Source: Amycolatopsis nigrescens CSC17Ta-90 (lineage in GTDB: Bacteria; Actinomycetota; Actinomycetes; Mycobacteriales; Pseudonocardiaceae). Taken from it: 64,000 nucleotides of DNA. Of this stretch, positions 43,801-54,078 are shown in pieces. Position 1 is the first letter of the stretch, and every line of letters starts with the position of its first letter. Under the pieces are notes generated by a model. It searched no databases. It had not been told where the DNA came from and worked only from the letters and a program-made list of their open reading frames with translations. Both the position numbers and the translations under genes were made by a program. Location: the NCBI RefSeq assembly GCF_000384315.1, contig NZ_ARVW01000001.1, forward strand, positions 8,415,001 through 8,479,000, read 5' to 3'.

Positions 43801-46800
43801 CCTCGGCGTACACCTCGTCGCCGCGCTGCCAGGCGGCCCGCAGCCCGCGGAACGCCGGGCCGTAGCGGTAGCCGCGGGCGGCCAGCCGGTCGTAGAGCCC
43901 GGTCAGGTCGACCGGTTCGGCGTTCTCGGGCGGCCACCCCGGCTCGGCGGCGGGTGCCGGGCCTGCCGGAGCGAGGACTCCCGAGGCGTGCCTGGTCCAG
44001 GTCTCGCCGGTGCTCTCTTCCGGCCTGGAGTACAGCCGGACCGGGCGGCGGCCGGACTCGTCCTCGCCGCCGACGACCACCTGGGTACGTACCGCACCGG
44101 TCGCCGGCAGCAGCAGCGGCGACTCCATGGTGAGCTCTTCGACGCTGCCGAGACCGACCTGTTCACCGGCCCAGCCGGCCAGCTCGGCGAAAGCGGTGCC
44201 CGGCAGCAGGGCCGCGGCCTCCGGCCCGGTCAGCCCGGCCACCGCGTGGTCGGCCAGCCAGGGCTGCGCCGCCCGCGACACCCGGCCGGTCAGCAGCAGG
44301 CCGCCGGACTCCGGAAGTTCGGTCGAGGCGCCGAGCAGCGGGTGCCCTGCCGTGGAGAGCCCGGCCTCCGGGAGCCCCACCACGTCCGCGGCCTGCCGCT
44401 CGGGCCAGTGCCTGCTGCGCTGGAACGCGTACGTCGGCAGGTCCACCTGGCGGGCCCCGTCGAACAGGGCGCTCCAGTCGACACCGGCGCCGCGCACGTG
44501 GACCTGTGCCGCCGCTTCGAGCAGCCGGTCCGGGCCGCCCTCGTCCCGGCGCAGCGTGCCCAGCACCACCCCGTCGGCACCGGCCGCTTCCAGGGTGCCC
44601 TCGATCCCGACCGCGAGCACCGGATGCGGACCGACCTCCAGGAACAGCCGGTGCCCGTCGGCGATCAGCGCGCGGGTCGCCTGCTCGAACTTCACCGGAT
44701 TGCTCAGGTTGTCGTACCAGTACTGCGCGTCGAACGTGGCCGTGTCGGCCAGCCCGCCGTGCAGGGTGGAGTAGAACGGCACCCGCGCCGGACGGAAGGT
44801 GATGCCGCCGAGCAGTTCGCGCAGCCGCTCGCGCAGCACCTCGACCTGGGGGGTGTGCGACGCGTAGTCCACGTCGATGCGGCGGGCCTGCACGCCGTCG
44901 GCCTGGCAGGCGGCCACCAGCTCGGCCAGTGCCTCGGCCTCCCCCGCCACCACGGTGGCGGCGGGGCCGTTGAACGCGGCGAGGTGCACCCTGCCCTGCC
45001 AGGCGGCCAGCCGCGGGCGCACCTGCTCGGCTGGCAGCGGCACGCTGGCCATGCCACCGGTGCCGGCCAGCGCGGTGATCGCCTTGCTGCGCAGGGCGAC
45101 CACTTTGGCGGCGTCTTCGAGCGAGAGCGCACCGGCCACGCAGGCGGCCGCGATCTCGCCCTGCGAATGCCCGATCACCGCGTCCGGCCGAACCCCGACA
45201 GCACGCCAGACCTCGGCCAGCGACACCATCATCGCGAACAGCGCGGGCTGCACCACGTCCACCCGGTCCAGCGAGGGCGCGTGCGGGGCACCGCGCAGCA
45301 CGTCCAGCAGCGACCAGTCCACAAAGGACTCCAGTGCCTCGGCGCAGTCCTGCATGCGGGCGCGGAACACCGGCGACGCGTCCAGCAGTTCCGCCGCCAT
45401 CCGCGGCCACTGCGAGCCCTGCCCAGGAAAGACGAACACCGTGCCACCGGCGCCCGATGCGGCGCCGGTGACCAGGTTGGCCACCCGGCGGTCCTCCGCG
45501 AGCGCGTCCAGGCCGCCGCGCAACCCCGGCGCGTCACGACCGAGCACGACGGCCCGGTGCTCCATCGGGACCCGCTGGGTGGCCAGCGAAAAGCCGACGT
45601 CGGCAGGCACCCGCCCCGGCTCGGCGTCCAGGTGATCGGCGAGCCGGACCGCCTGCGCCCGCAGTCCGGCGCCGGTCTTCGCGGACAGCACCCAGGGCAC
45701 CGGGGCACCTGCGCGCAGCACGGCCGGACCGGTGCGCGTCACCGGCTCCACCGGCTCTTCCGGGGCCTGTTCGAGGACGAGGTGAGCGTTGGTGCCGCTG
45801 ATCCCGAACGAGGAGACCGCGGCGCGCCGGACCCGACCCCGCCGCGGCCACGGGTGCTGGCCGGTCAGCAGCTCGACGCCGCCACCCGCCCAGTCGACGT
45901 GCGTGCTGGGCTCGTCCGCGTGCAAGGTGCGGGGCAGCACCCCGTGCCGCAGCGCCTGCACCATCTTGATCACCCCACCGACCCCGGCGGCGGCCTGGGT
46001 GTGGCCGATGTTGGACTTCAGCGACCCGAGCAGCAGCGGATGCTCCGGCGACCGGCCCATCCCGTAGGTGCCCTGAAGCGCCTGCGCCTCGATCGGGTCG
46101 CCGAGCGCGGTACCGGTGCCGTGCGCCTCCACCGCGTCCACGTCGTCCGCGGTCAGCCGCGCGTCGGCCAGTGCCCGCCGGATCACCCGCTCCTGCGACG
46201 GCCCGTTCGGCGCCGCCAGCCCGTTGCTCGCCCCGTCGGAGTTGATCGCGCTGCCCTTCAGCACGGCGAGCACCGGATGCCCGGCACTGCGCGCGTCGGA
46301 GAGCCGTTCCAGCAGCAGCATGCCGGCGCCCTCGGCCCAGGCGGTGCCGTCCGCGCCGGCCGCGAACGCCTTGCAGCGGCCGTCCGGCGCCAGCCCGCGC
46401 TGCCTGCTGAACTCGACGAACATCCCGGGCGAGCTCAGCACCGTCGCGCCACCGGCCAGCGCCATCGTGCACTCGCCGTGGCGCAGCGCCCTGATCGCCA
46501 GGTGCAGCGCGACCAGTGACGAGGAGCAGGCGGTGTCCACGGTCAGCGCCGGACCTTCGAAGCCGAACACGTAGGAGATCCGGCCGGAGGCGACACTCGC
46601 CGTGGTGCCGGTGAGCCGATAGCCGTCGGACCGTTCACCCGCCTCGTACAGCCTGGGGCCGTACTCCTGCGCGGTCGCGCCGACGAACACGCCGACAGCC
46701 GCGCCGGCCAGTCCGGCGGGGTCGATCCCGGCCCGCTCGAAAGCCTCCCAGGAGGTCTCCAGCAGCAGCCGCTGCTGCGGGTCCATCGCGGTCGCCTCAC

Positions 46801-49800
46801 GCGGGCTGATCCCGAAGAAGTCGTGGTCGAACTGGTCCGCGTCGTGCAGGAAACCGCCGTGTCGCGCGTAGGTGTGCCCCGGCCGGTCCGGGTCCGGATC
46901 GTAGAGCCCGGCCACGTCCCAGCCGCGGTTCACCGGAAACTCGCTGATCGCGTCGGTGCCACCGGCCACCAGCCGCCACAGGTCCTCGGGCGAGCGCACC
47001 TCGCCCGGGTACCGGCAGCCCATCGCGACGATCGCGATCGGATCGTCGTCACCGGCGGTCTCCACCGGCGCGGGCGGATCTTCCGCGCTGTGCCGGCCGG
47101 CCCGCAGGTGCCCGGCCAGTTCCCGGGGAGTCGGGTGGTTGAAGGTCGCGGTGGCTGGCAACCGCTTTCCGGTGGCTTCACCGAGCCGGTCGCACAGCTC
47201 CACCGCCATCAACGAGTTGAAACCCAGGTCGCGGAAGCTGCGGTCCACCGGGACCGCGCCGGAGTCCCGGTGCCCCAGGGTGCTCGCCACGGCCTGCCGG
47301 ACGAGGTCGAGCAGTTCGCGCGAATCCTCCACGGAGGGCTCAGTGGGCTCGGCGATCGGCGTCGACGGCTCGACTGACATGGTGACCTCCGGAAGCCAGT
47401 AGCTGGTGCGGCGGAACGGATAGGTCGGCAGGCTCACCGGCGAAGCCCCGCCGAACAGCGCGTGCCAGTCGATCGGCACGCCACGCACGTGCAGGCCGCC
47501 GAGCGCGGTCAGCACCGCACGTTCCTCGGCCTCCTCCCCCAGCGCCGCCACGAAGGCCGAGCCCGGTTCGGCCACCACGTCCCTGGCCAGCACGGTGAGC
47601 GCGCCGCCCGGCCCGATTTCGGCGAAGGTGCGCACTCCCCGCTCGTGCAGCGTGGCGACGGCGTCGGCGAACCGCACCGGATCGGTGACGTGGCGCACCC
47701 AGTAGTCCGGAATGGACAGTTCGCCGGCCTCGACCGGCTTTCCGGTCCGAGTGGACACAAGGGACAGTTCGGGCTGGTGGAAGGTGAGCTTCTGAGCCAC
47801 CGCGCGGAACTCGTCGAGCGTCGGCGCCATCAGCGGCGAGTGGAAGGCGTGGCTGACCCGCAGCCGCTTGGTCTTGCGGCCCAGGCTCGCGAAATGCGCG
47901 GCAAGTTCGCCGACCGCGTCTTCGGCCCCGGAGACGACGACCGCCTCCGGCCCGTTGACCGCGGCGACGCCGATCGGGCCCGCGATCCCGCCGAGCCGTG
48001 CCAGCACCTCTTTTTCGGTGGCCTGCAAGGAACACATCGCGCCACCGCCGGGCAGCTCCTGCATCAGCCTGCCCCTGGCCGCGACCAGGGTGGCGGCATC
48101 GGCCAGTGACAGCACGCCCGCGACGTGCGCGGCGGCCAGCTCGCCGACCGAATGCCCGGCCAGGTGGTCCGGCCGGACGCCCCAGGACTCGAACAGCCGG
48201 AACAGCGCCACCTCGACCGCGAACAGCGCGGCCTGGGTGTACCCGGTCTGGTCCAGCTCCGCGGCGGCCGCCGTCCCCGGCTCGGCCCAGACGATCTCGC
48301 GCACCGGGCGTCCGGTGTGCCGGTCCAGCTCCGCGCAGACGGCGTCGAAAACCCGGGCGTAGGCGGGAAAAGCCGCGTACAGCTGCCGGCCCATGCCGAG
48401 CCGTTGTGCACCCTGGCCGGAGAATAGGAAGGCCAACCCGCCCTCGACCGGACGGCCGCGCACCCCGGCGCGCTCACCTGCGGCCATGGCGGCCAGCTCC
48501 TCCGGTGCGCCGTCCGGCCCGGCCAGCACCACCGCCCGGTGCTCGAACGCGGTCCTGGTCAGCGCCAGCGAAAGCCCGATGTCCGCGTGCCCGCCGGACA
48601 CCTCGCGCAGCTGCCCGGCGGCGGCCCGCAGCGCCTCCTCGGTGTGGCCCGACAGGACCCACGGCCGCAGTCCGGCCGCCGGTGCCGCGGGCGAGGGCGT
48701 GGCCGGCGGCGGCTCGGCGAGCACGAGATGGCAGTTCGTGCCGCCCATGCCGAAGGAGGACACCCCGGCCACCAGCCGTACGTCCGGCCGCGGCCACGGC
48801 CCGAGCTCCGACTGCACGCGCAGCCGCAGCTCGTCCAGCGGGATCCGCGGGTTGGCCCGCTCGAAGTTCAAGCTGGGCGGCAGTTCCCGGTGCGCGATCC
48901 CGAGCACGGCCTTGACAAGGCCGGCGATCCCGGCCGCCCCTTCGAGGTGCCCGATGTTGGTCTTCGCCGAACCGACCCGCAGCGCCGAGGACGAGGTGCG
49001 GCCGTCGGCGAACACCGCGCCCAGCGCAACCGCCTCGATCGGGTCGCCGAGCGCGGTTCCGGTGCCGTGCAGCTCGACGTACTGCACCTCTTCCGGGCAC
49101 ACCCCGGCCCGGCGGTACGCCGCGCGCATAACGTCTCGCTGCGCGTCCGCGCTCGGCACGGTCAGCCCTTCGGCCGGGCCGCTGTTGCCGACCGCCCCGC
49201 CGAGCAGCACGCAGTGCACCCGGTCGCCGTCGGCCAACGCGGCGGCCAATGGCTTGAGCACCACGAACGCGCCGCCCTCACCGCGGACATAGCCGTTGGC
49301 GCGGCCGTCGAAGGTGAAACAGCGGCCGTCCGGGGAGAGTGCGCCGAACCGGGAGGTGCCGAGCGCCGCACCGGGCGCCAGGTTGAGCTGCACCCCGCCG
49401 GCGATGGCCAGCGTGGACTCGCCACGCCGGAGGCTCTCCGCGGCGAGGTGCACCGCGACCAGTGAGGAGGACTGGCCGCTGTCCACGGCCATGCTCGGCC
49501 CGCGCAGGCCGAGCCGGTAGGACACCCGGTTGGCGATCATGCCGCGGTGCAGTCCGGTCAGCGTGTGCTGGGTGACCGAGTCCGCGCCCCGCGCCAGCAC
49601 CAGTGCCGCGTAGTCGTCGGCGATGGCGCCGGCGAACACCGCGGTCGCGCTGCCGGACAGCTCGCCGGGCACGATCCTGGCGTCCTCCAGCGCCTCCCAG
49701 GTCAGTTCCAGGCTGAGCCGCTGCTGCGGGTCCATCGCCACCGCCTCGCGCGGCGAGACTCCGAAGAACTCGGCGTCGAAGCCGTCGACCTGGTCGAGAA

Positions 49801-49972
49801 AGCCGCCGCGGTGCGCGGTGTCCGGCGCCGCCTCCCGGCGCCCGGCCGGGACCTCGGTGACGGCTTCGCGGCCGTCACGGAGCAGCCGCCAGAACGCGGC
49901 CGGCCCGGCGGCCCCCGGCAATCGGCAGGACACGCCGATCACGGCGATCGGGTCGTCGGTCGATGAACTCAC
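40874..49972 (-). CDS. Type I modular PKS: KSQ-AT-ACP-KS-AT-DH-ER-KR-ACP (predicted 2-methylbutyryl-ACP synthase)
   Basis: This 3032-residue protein has a loading module and one fully reducing extension module. KSQ (8-425) has DSGQSSS, Gln167 for Cys, so it decarboxylates malonyl-ACP to acetyl-ACP. AT1 (515-850) has GHSVG (Ser608) and HAFH (708-711), malonyl type. ACP1 has Ser920. KS2 (975-1405) has Cys1149, His1284, His1324. AT2 (1510-1855) has GHSQG (Ser1603) and YASH (1703-1706), methylmalonyl type. DH has His1909 and Asp2079. ER (2350-2670) has the NADPH loop [10 protein letters not shown] (2678-2860) has an LDD motif and Tyr2826. ACP2 has Ser2990. There is no thioesterase. Predicted product: 2-methylbutyryl-ACP. 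It follows the FAD hydroxylase by 37 bases. Docking domains are not evident. Domain order is seen; the product is inferred. Confidence 0.95.
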   Translation of the reverse strand: MSSSTDDPIAVIGVSCRLPGAAGPAAFWRLLRDGREAVTEVPAGRREAAPDTAHRGGFLDQVDGFDAEFFGVSPREAVAMDPQQRLSLELTWEALEDARIVPGELSGSATAVFAGAIADDYAALVLARGADSVTQHTLTGLHRGMIANRVSYRLGLRGPSMAVDSGQSSSLVAVHLAAESLRRGESTLAIAGGVQLNLAPGAALGTSRFGALSPDGRCFTFDGRANGYVRGEGGAFVVLKPLAAALADGDRVHCVLLGGAVGNSGPAEGLTVPSADAQRDVMRAAYRRAGVCPEEVQYVELHGTGTALGDPIEAVALGAVFADGRTSSSALRVGSAKTNIGHLEGAAGIAGLVKAVLGIAHRELPPSLNFERANPRIPLDELRLRVQSELGPWPRPDVRLVAGVSSFGMGGTNCHLVLAEPPPATPSPAAPAAGLRPWVLSGHTEEALRAAAGQLREVSGGHADIGLSLALTRTAFEHRAVVLAGPDGAPEELAAMAAGERAGVRGRPVEGGLAFLFSGQGAQRLGMGRQLYAAFPAYARVFDAVCAELDRHTGRPVREIVWAEPGTAAAAELDQTGYTQAALFAVEVALFRLFESWGVRPDHLAGHSVGELAAAHVAGVLSLADAATLVAARGRLMQELPGGGAMCSLQATEKEVLARLGGIAGPIGVAAVNGPEAVVVSGAEDAVGELAAHFASLGRKTKRLRVSHAFHSPLMAPTLDEFRAVAQKLTFHQPELSLVSTRTGKPVEAGELSIPDYWVRHVTDPVRFADAVATLHERGVRTFAEIGPGGALTVLARDVVAEPGSAFVAALGEEAEERAVLTALGGLHVRGVPIDWHALFGGASPVSLPTYPFRRTSYWLPEVTMSVEPSTPIAEPTEPSVEDSRELLDLVRQAVASTLGHRDSGAVPVDRSFRDLGFNSLMAVELCDRLGEATGKRLPATATFNHPTPRELAGHLRAGRHSAEDPPAPVETAGDDDPIAIVAMGCRYPGEVRSPEDLWRLVAGGTDAISEFPVNRGWDVAGLYDPDPDRPGHTYARHGGFLHDADQFDHDFFGISPREATAMDPQQRLLLETSWEAFERAGIDPAGLAGAAVGVFVGATAQEYGPRLYEAGERSDGYRLTGTTASVASGRISYVFGFEGPALTVDTACSSSLVALHLAIRALRHGECTMALAGGATVLSSPGMFVEFSRQRGLAPDGRCKAFAAGADGTAWAEGAGMLLLERLSDARSAGHPVLAVLKGSAINSDGASNGLAAPNGPSQERVIRRALADARLTADDVDAVEAHGTGTALGDPIEAQALQGTYGMGRSPEHPLLLGSLKSNIGHTQAAAGVGGVIKMVQALRHGVLPRTLHADEPSTHVDWAGGGVELLTGQHPWPRRGRVRRAAVSSFGISGTNAHLVLEQAPEEPVEPVTRTGPAVLRAGAPVPWVLSAKTGAGLRAQAVRLADHLDAEPGRVPADVGFSLATQRVPMEHRAVVLGRDAPGLRGGLDALAEDRRVANLVTGAASGAGGTVFVFPGQGSQWPRMAAELLDASPVFRARMQDCAEALESFVDWSLLDVLRGAPHAPSLDRVDVVQPALFAMMVSLAEVWRAVGVRPDAVIGHSQGEIAAACVAGALSLEDAAKVVALRSKAITALAGTGGMASVPLPAEQVRPRLAAWQGRVHLAAFNGPAATVVAGEAEALAELVAACQADGVQARRIDVDYASHTPQVEVLRERLRELLGGITFRPARVPFYSTLHGGLADTATFDAQYWYDNLSNPVKFEQATRALIADGHRLFLEVGPHPVLAVGIEGTLEAAGADGVVLGTLRRDEGGPDRLLEAAAQVHVRGAGVDWSALFDGARQVDLPTYAFQRSRHWPERQAADVVGLPEAGLSTAGHPLLGASTELPESGGLLLTGRVSRAAQPWLADHAVAGLTGPEAAALLPGTAFAELAGWAGEQVGLGSVEELTMESPLLLPATGAVRTQVVVGGEDESGRRPVRLYSRPEESTGETWTRHASGVLAPAGPAPAAEPGWPPENAEPVDLTGLYDRLAARGYRYGPAFRGLRAAWQRGDEVYAEVALPEPVRDAATSFGLHPALLDAVLHAALGVGRFGGETGLRLPFSWHGVVLHATGAGALRCRIAPAGADGISLLATDSRGEPVVSVERLVLKPASARQLVTRDPASDSLFRVDWTAVPGMPVGDGEAWAVLGDLTVDGEVARYPDFGALLAALDAGTDVPGAVVATCRPQPGELPETAVATATDTLELLASWLAEERLAGTRLVLVTRDAVAAAEDDAVTGLDLAPVWGLVRSAQSEHPGRFVLVDVDGAPESLAALRAAVASGEPQLAIRAGTPHLPRLVKAATGPALLPPANSAAWQLDVTSPGLLENLALLPAPEAQRPLAEGEVRIAVRAAGVNFRDVIVALGVVPTEKGMGIEGAGVVLETGPGAGGLVPGDRVMGLFGGAFGPLAVADHRKVTRIPDGWSFEQAASVPIVFLTAYQGLVDVAAVRPGEKVLIHAATGGVGMAAVQLARHLGAEVFGTASPGKWETLRGLGLDDAHIASSRSLEFEDSFRAATGGHGVDVVLNSLAGAYVDASLRLLAPGGRFAEMGKTDIREPRQVAVQAPDVQYQAFNLPDVPPDRVREMLAEVLALFERGVLRPIPVSTWDVRSAPAALRLLSQAKHVGKLVLTVPKGLDPEGTVLITGGTGTLGGLLARHLVTGHGGRHLLLTSRRGEAAPEGKRLRAELTALGASVTIAACDTADREALRTLLAGVPEEHPLTAVLHTAGVLDDGVVSALTPERMRKVLRPKAEAAWHLHELTRDADLAAFVLFSSAAGVLGEAGQGNYAAANVFLDALARHRRANGLPAQSLAWGLWAQRSGMTGHLSEADIARVRRSGMAPLPSEQGLALFDLAGGSADAALVPMRLADEAGGTVSPLLRGLVRAPVRRVVREERAAAGPTLRQRLSELAEADRDRLLLELVRTEAAAVLGYSGADGVGPGQQFRELGLDSLAAVELRNRLNAATGLRLPSGLVLDSPTPAALTEQVRDALAS

Positions 49973-50009
49973 TGCGCGCTCCCAGGCAGGTGTGTGGTCC
50001 GAGCGCCGG

Positions 50010-51599
50010 CTAAGACCGGCTCAGCATCCGGTTCAGCGCTTCTTCCAGCACCGGCTCCGGGGCGTCCTGCTCGACCGCCGAGCGCCAGCAGACGAACCCG
50101 TCTGGGCGCACCAGCACCGCACCGGCCGCACTGACCCCGAACGCCTCGTGCCACTCGCCCTCGGCCTCGAAATCGGTGCCCGCCTGGTAGACGTCCAGAT
50201 CGACGCCGAGCCGCTTGGCCACCAGCCTGGCCGCGTCGCCCCACTGCGCCGACTGGCCGCCGACCAGCAGCACCGGCCGGCTGCCGAACAGGTCGAGCAA
50301 CGAGATCGGCGTGCCGCTGCGCCGCGCCGCCAGATGGGGCGCACGGGTACCGGGCTGCCCGGTGAGTTCGCGCGGGTGCACGGCCGGCACGCCCGGCGCC
50401 TGTTCGCTCGCGATCGCGTCCGAGGAGTACCGGTAGCCGAAGGTCACCGTCAGCGTGTCCGCGGTGGCGGCCTTCTGCTGCTCGGTGGCGAACCCCGCTC
50501 GCACGGCCAGCCGCAGGCCGGCCTGCTCCATGGTGAACATCGCGACCGGCCGACGCTCGGTGTCGTAGGTATCGAGCAGACCGGGGCCCGCCGTGCCGGC
50601 CAGTACTGCGGCCAGCTTCCAGGCAAGGTTGTGCGCGTCCTGGATGCCGGTGTTGGCGCCGTAGCCGCCGACCGGCGGGATCACGTGCGCGGCGTCGCCG
50701 GCCAGGAAGACCCTGCCCTCGGCGAACCGCTCGGCGGTCAGTGCCGCCATCTCCCACGGCAGCACGCTGCGGATGCCGACCTCCAGCTCGGGCAGCCCGA
50801 TCGCGGCCCTGACCAGCTGCACGCACCTGGCCTCGGTGAAGTCCTCCGCGCTCTCCCCCTGCTCGGGGTGGTAGGTGACGATCAGGGTGCCCTGCTCGAG
50901 CGAGTCGTCGTGCCCGAGGATGCCTTCCACCTCGGGGTTGTCCACCTGGCAGATGGCGAAGCGCCTGCCGTTCAACGGGCCTTCCAGCGCGGCCCGGAAC
51001 AGGATGCTGATCTGGTGGCGCAGGGTGCCCCTGCCGTGGCGCTCGATGCCGAGCTGTTCCCGGATCCGGCTGTGCGCGCCGTCCGCGGCGATCACGTACT
51101 GCGCGCGGATGGTCCGTTCTTCGCGGGTGTCCCCGTCGCGGACCACCGCCGTCACCCCGTCCGCGTCGGGGGTCAGCCGGACCAGGGTGCGGCCGAACCG
51201 GAGGTCCCCGCCCAGCTCACCGGCCCGGCGCAGCACGATCGGCTCCAGCCGGTCCTGGCTCAGCGAAACGATCCGCTGGACCGGGCTGATGTCGCTGACG
51301 TCCTCCGGATCCGGGATCTCGGTGCGGAAGATTTCCTTACCGGTCAAGGACTCCACCTTGCAGTTGAGCGTGTGCCCGACGAACCCGGCGCTCTCCCGCA
51401 GTACGTCGCCTTCGATGCCGACGGTGCGCAGCAGCTCCAGGGTGCGCGGATACCACCCCCAGGCACGCGGGTGGATCGAGGTACCCGATCGGCGCTCCAC
51501 CAGCACGGAGTCGACCCCGTGCCAGGACAGGAACAGGCTGGCGGACAGCCCGACCAGTCCACCGCCGACGATCAGGACCGGTGTTGTTTCGTCGCACAC
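50010..51599 (-). CDS. FAD-dependent aromatic hydroxylase (TcmG/WhiE-ORFVIII type)
   Basis: This 529-residue protein starts at the GTG at 51599, which follows AAGGGGA; longer in-frame extensions would overlap the divergent methyltransferase. The dinucleotide motif [16 protein letters not shown] (residues 9-24), the DG motif AADGAHS (171-177) and [12 protein letters not shown] (301-312) are those of group A aromatic monooxygenases. A C-terminal thioredoxin-like domain follows, as in polyketide hydroxylases. It should hydroxylate the aromatic polyketide with NAD(P)H and O2. It is the first gene of the minus-strand pair with the type I PKS and is divergent from the O-methyltransferase (252-base promoter region). 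Confidence 0.92.
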   Translation of the reverse strand: MCDETTPVLIVGGGLVGLSASLFLSWHGVDSVLVERRSGTSIHPRAWGWYPRTLELLRTVGIEGDVLRESAGFVGHTLNCKVESLTGKEIFRTEIPDPEDVSDISPVQRIVSLSQDRLEPIVLRRAGELGGDLRFGRTLVRLTPDADGVTAVVRDGDTREERTIRAQYVIAADGAHSRIREQLGIERHGRGTLRHQISILFRAALEGPLNGRRFAICQVDNPEVEGILGHDDSLEQGTLIVTYHPEQGESAEDFTEARCVQLVRAAIGLPELEVGIRSVLPWEMAALTAERFAEGRVFLAGDAAHVIPPVGGYGANTGIQDAHNLAWKLAAVLAGTAGPGLLDTYDTERRPVAMFTMEQAGLRLAVRAGFATEQQKAATADTLTVTFGYRYSSDAIASEQAPGVPAVHPRELTGQPGTRAPHLAARRSGTPISLLDLFGSRPVLLVGGQSAQWGDAARLVAKRLGVDLDVYQAGTDFEAEGEWHEAFGVSAAGAVLVRPDGFVCWRSAVEQDAPEPVLEEALNRMLSRS

Positions 51600-51851
51600 G
51601 GCATTCCCCTTCTGTGGCCTCGTTCCGGGGCCCTGTTTCCGCCGGACGAGCGTTACCCTGTCAGCGAGGCTTGGAGAACCGCTCGAAGCGGCCTTGTCCT
51701 CCGGCCGTCCACTGAGGATTTCCCCGGTGCGCCCTCCACGCGCCTTCGACCCCGCGTTGAGCCGACAGGGCCAGCATCCTTGCGATTCGACCGTTCGCGC
51801 TGGGGCGCCGCAGGGCAACGCAGACAGCGATAGTGACAAGGGAGCCTTGGT
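51600..51851. promoter_or_regulatory. Divergent promoter region of hydroxylase/PKS and O-methyltransferase
   Basis: These 252 bases hold no gene and lie between divergent starts, so both promoters must be here. I do not see convincing -10/-35 pairs; a GATAGT at about 51829 is the best -10 candidate for the methyltransferase. Confidence 0.4.
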
Positions 51852-52862
51852 GTGACCACCGAAACCAAGATCAGTGATGTTGACTCGACCACGATCCTGA
51901 AGCTGGCGCAGGCCTACTGGGCGGCGAAGACCATTCTCAGCGCAGCCGAGCTGAACCTGTTCACCGTGCTGGCCGAGGCGCCTGCCACGGAGGCGGAGAT
52001 CCGCGAGCGACTCGGCCTGCACCCGCGTGCCACGCAGGACTTCTTGGACGCGCTGGTGGGCCTCGGCCTGCTCGCGGTCGAGGACGGCCGGTACCGCAAC
52101 GGCGACGCCGCCGACCTGTACCTCGACGAGAACAAGCCGTCCTACGTCGGCGGGTTCCTGAAGCTGCTGAACTTCCACTACAACCTGTGGGGCGGCCTCA
52201 CCGACCTGCTGCGCACCGGCAACTCGCAGCTCAAGGGCGGCCAGGACTTCAGCAAGCTCTACGCCAACCCGGCCGGGGTGCGGAACTTCATGGTCGCCAT
52301 GGACGGCGCGGCCGCGGACGTCGGCCCGGCGCTGGCCCAGGAGTTCGACTGGAGCGCCCACGAGTCCTTCATCGACGTCGGCGGCGCCAGGGGCAACCTG
52401 GCCGCCGAGATCGTCAAGGCGCACCCGCACCTGCGCGGCGCCTGCTACGACCTGCCGCAGGTCGAGCCGTTCTTCCACGAGCACATGGAGCAGCTCGGCA
52501 TGGTGGACCGGGTGGTGTACGAGTCGGGTGACTTCTTCCACGACCCGATGCCGTCGGCCGAGGTGATCGTGTTCGGGCACGTCCTGCACGACTGGAACGA
52601 CGACAACCGGATGACCTTGCTGCGCAAGGCCTACGACGCGCTGCCCGAGGGCGGCTGCGTGCTCATCTACGACGCGCTGACCGACAACAACCCGGCGAAC
52701 TTCCTGCGCAGCCTCAACATGCGCCTGGTGACCCCCGGCGGGTCCGAGTACAGCGAGGCGTCCTGCAACGGCTGGCTGGAGGACGCCGGCTTCACCGGTA
52801 TTTCGGTGAAGCCGCTGGTCGGCCCGGACATGCTCGTCGTGGGCTACAAGCCGGCCGGCTGA
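51852..52862 (+). CDS. SAM-dependent O-methyltransferase (polyketide type)
   Basis: This 336-residue protein has a GTG start. It has an N-terminal winged-helix dimerisation domain (AYWAAKTILSAAELNLFTVL first, then TEAEIRERLGLHPRATQDFL) and a C-terminal class I methyltransferase domain with SAM motif ESFIDVGGARGNLAAEIV and VIVFGHVLHDWND, which holds the catalytic His region. This is the family of TcmN-C/TcmO and DnrK that methylate phenols of aromatic polyketides. Located inside the cluster between the hydroxylase and the Tat-exported protein. It likely methylates the hydroxyl made by the FAD enzyme or a core phenol. Confidence 0.9.
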   Translation: MTTETKISDVDSTTILKLAQAYWAAKTILSAAELNLFTVLAEAPATEAEIRERLGLHPRATQDFLDALVGLGLLAVEDGRYRNGDAADLYLDENKPSYVGGFLKLLNFHYNLWGGLTDLLRTGNSQLKGGQDFSKLYANPAGVRNFMVAMDGAAADVGPALAQEFDWSAHESFIDVGGARGNLAAEIVKAHPHLRGACYDLPQVEPFFHEHMEQLGMVDRVVYESGDFFHDPMPSAEVIVFGHVLHDWNDDNRMTLLRKAYDALPEGGCVLIYDALTDNNPANFLRSLNMRLVTPGGSEYSEASCNGWLEDAGFTGISVKPLVGPDMLVVGYKPAG

Positions 52863-52962
52863 GCGCGCGGACGCTCGAGCCGTATTCGAGCACCTCTCCA
52901 GGCCGATCCGCCAAGGATGGGCCGCTGATCCCTACCCCCGTCCGACTCCGCTAGGAGGATTC

Positions 52963-53910
52963 ATGACCGATTCGCATTCCGCCGCGCGAACGCCGGCGAC
53001 GGGCAACCGGCTTTCGCGCCGCTTGTTCGTCACCGGTGCGGCCGCCACCGGCCTCGCCGCCGCGGGCACCGCCGTCGCGCAGGCCGCCCCCGGACGCGAC
53101 TTCGGCCGGCCACGCCCGGCTAAGACGCTCGATGTGGTGCTGCACCCCGATTCGCTGACCGCGCCGGACAAGCTGCCGACCGGGGTGGTCCGCTTCCAGG
53201 TCAGCGTCTCCCAGCCGGCAGGCCGCGCGCTGCTGCTGATCCGGCTGCGCGACGGCGCGTCGATCGAGGAGTTCCTCGCCAACCTGGCGCGCACCTCCTC
53301 GCACGACCCGGCGGAGCGGGCGCAGGCGGCCAGAGATCTCGACGCGGCCGCGGAGTACCTCGGCGGCGCAGGAGTGTCCGGCACCGTGAAGGTGGGCTTC
53401 ACCCGGATACTCGGGCCGGGCACCTACCACCTGGTCAACTTCAACTACGCGAGCGCGACCGAGACCCCGCCGGTGAAGGTGGTCACGGCCGCCGATCCCT
53501 GCCAGGGCGGGTATCCGCTGCCGGACGACGTCATCATCCACACCCACCGCGGCGACGACTGGGGTTTCGACGTGCCGACCGGAACGCTCAAGGCGTCCGG
53601 TAGCCACCAGGTCTTCAACTCGACCGGCTCGGCGCACGAGGTGATGCTCGCGCCGGTCAAGCCGGGCACCACGGTCGCGCAGGTCGAGGAGTACTACGCG
53701 TCGATGAAGCTGGGCAAGGTCCCGCCGCCGGACAAGGTGCCGCTGACCGGCTGGCCGAACGGGCTCGGTGTGATCGCCCCCGGTGGCTCCGCCGTGCTGC
53801 ATACCGACTTCCCGCCCGGCGAGTACCTGATGTTCTCCTACATCACCAACACCGACACCGGCTACCCGCGCGCCTACGAAGGCATGTTCCGCCTCACCAA
53901 ACTGGTCTGA
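52963..53910 (+). CDS. Tat-exported protein of unknown function within the PKS cluster
   Basis: This 315-residue protein starts at the ATG at 52963 after CTAGGAGGATTC, the strongest ribosome site in the cluster. A twin-arginine signal (RLSRRLFVTGAAATGLAAAG) ends near AQAAPG. The mature protein is a beta-rich chain of about 270 residues (VVRFQVSVSQPAGRALLLIR, then FGLPGTYHLVNFNY-like and LHTDFPPGEYLMFSY) without Cys-pair, heme, or flavin motifs that I can recognise; a cupredoxin-like or copper-free beta-sandwich fold is possible. 100 bases after the O-methyltransferase and probably co-transcribed. It may bind the exported product or serve a surface step. No function can be assigned. Confidence 0.7.
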   Translation: MTDSHSAARTPATGNRLSRRLFVTGAAATGLAAAGTAVAQAAPGRDFGRPRPAKTLDVVLHPDSLTAPDKLPTGVVRFQVSVSQPAGRALLLIRLRDGASIEEFLANLARTSSHDPAERAQAARDLDAAAEYLGGAGVSGTVKVGFTRILGPGTYHLVNFNYASATETPPVKVVTAADPCQGGYPLPDDVIIHTHRGDDWGFDVPTGTLKASGSHQVFNSTGSAHEVMLAPVKPGTTVAQVEEYYASMKLGKVPPPDKVPLTGWPNGLGVIAPGGSAVLHTDFPPGEYLMFSYITNTDTGYPRAYEGMFRLTKLV

Positions 53911-53921
53911 CCCAGGTCGCT

Positions 53922-53958
53922 GAAAGGCCCGTGGAGCCACTCGCTCCACGGGCCTTTC
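53922..53958 (+). terminator. Stem-loop terminator after the Tat-exported protein gene
   Basis: A 16-bp perfect stem (53922-53937 with 53943-53958) around CACTC, 12 bases after the stop codon. The 3' arm ends in CCTTTC. First of three hairpins in this convergent gap. Confidence 0.8.
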
Positions 53959-53970
53959 ACCATGCGGCGT

Positions 53971-54012
53971 CGTGAGTGAAAAGTGTTGCCGGGACAACAC
54001 TTTTCACTCACG
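53971..54012. repeat. Dispersed hairpin repeat, copy 4 of 4 (terminator-like)
   Basis: CGTGAGTGAAAAGTGTTG pairs perfectly with the 3' arm around CCGGGA. Same element as at 25745, between the Tat-exported protein gene and the convergent amide-synthetase gene. Confidence 0.85.
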
Positions 54013-54035
54013 ACCGCTGACCTGGGGAAACGCGA

Positions 54036-54065
54036 GAAGGGCCGGTCCGCGTGGACCGGCCCTTC
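54036..54065 (-). terminator. Stem-loop terminator of the type II PKS operon
   Basis: A 13-bp perfect stem (54036-54048 with 54053-54065) around GCGT, 13 bases beyond the amide-synthetase stop on the minus strand. On that strand it is preceded and followed by A/T bases, the classic terminator layout. Confidence 0.75.
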
Positions 54066-54078
54066 CTTGCTGCCCGGC

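Noticed and set aside
43646..46519. Plus-strand open frame of 957 codons opposite the type I PKS
   Set aside because: It lies entirely within conserved PKS domains on the other strand; composition is that of a shadow frame and it has no ribosome site.
40874..49972. Iterative hedamycin-type type I PKS as explanation of the large PKS
   Set aside because: The protein has two distinct modules with a KSQ loading KS, two ATs of different specificity and two ACPs, which fits one-pass modular use better than iteration.
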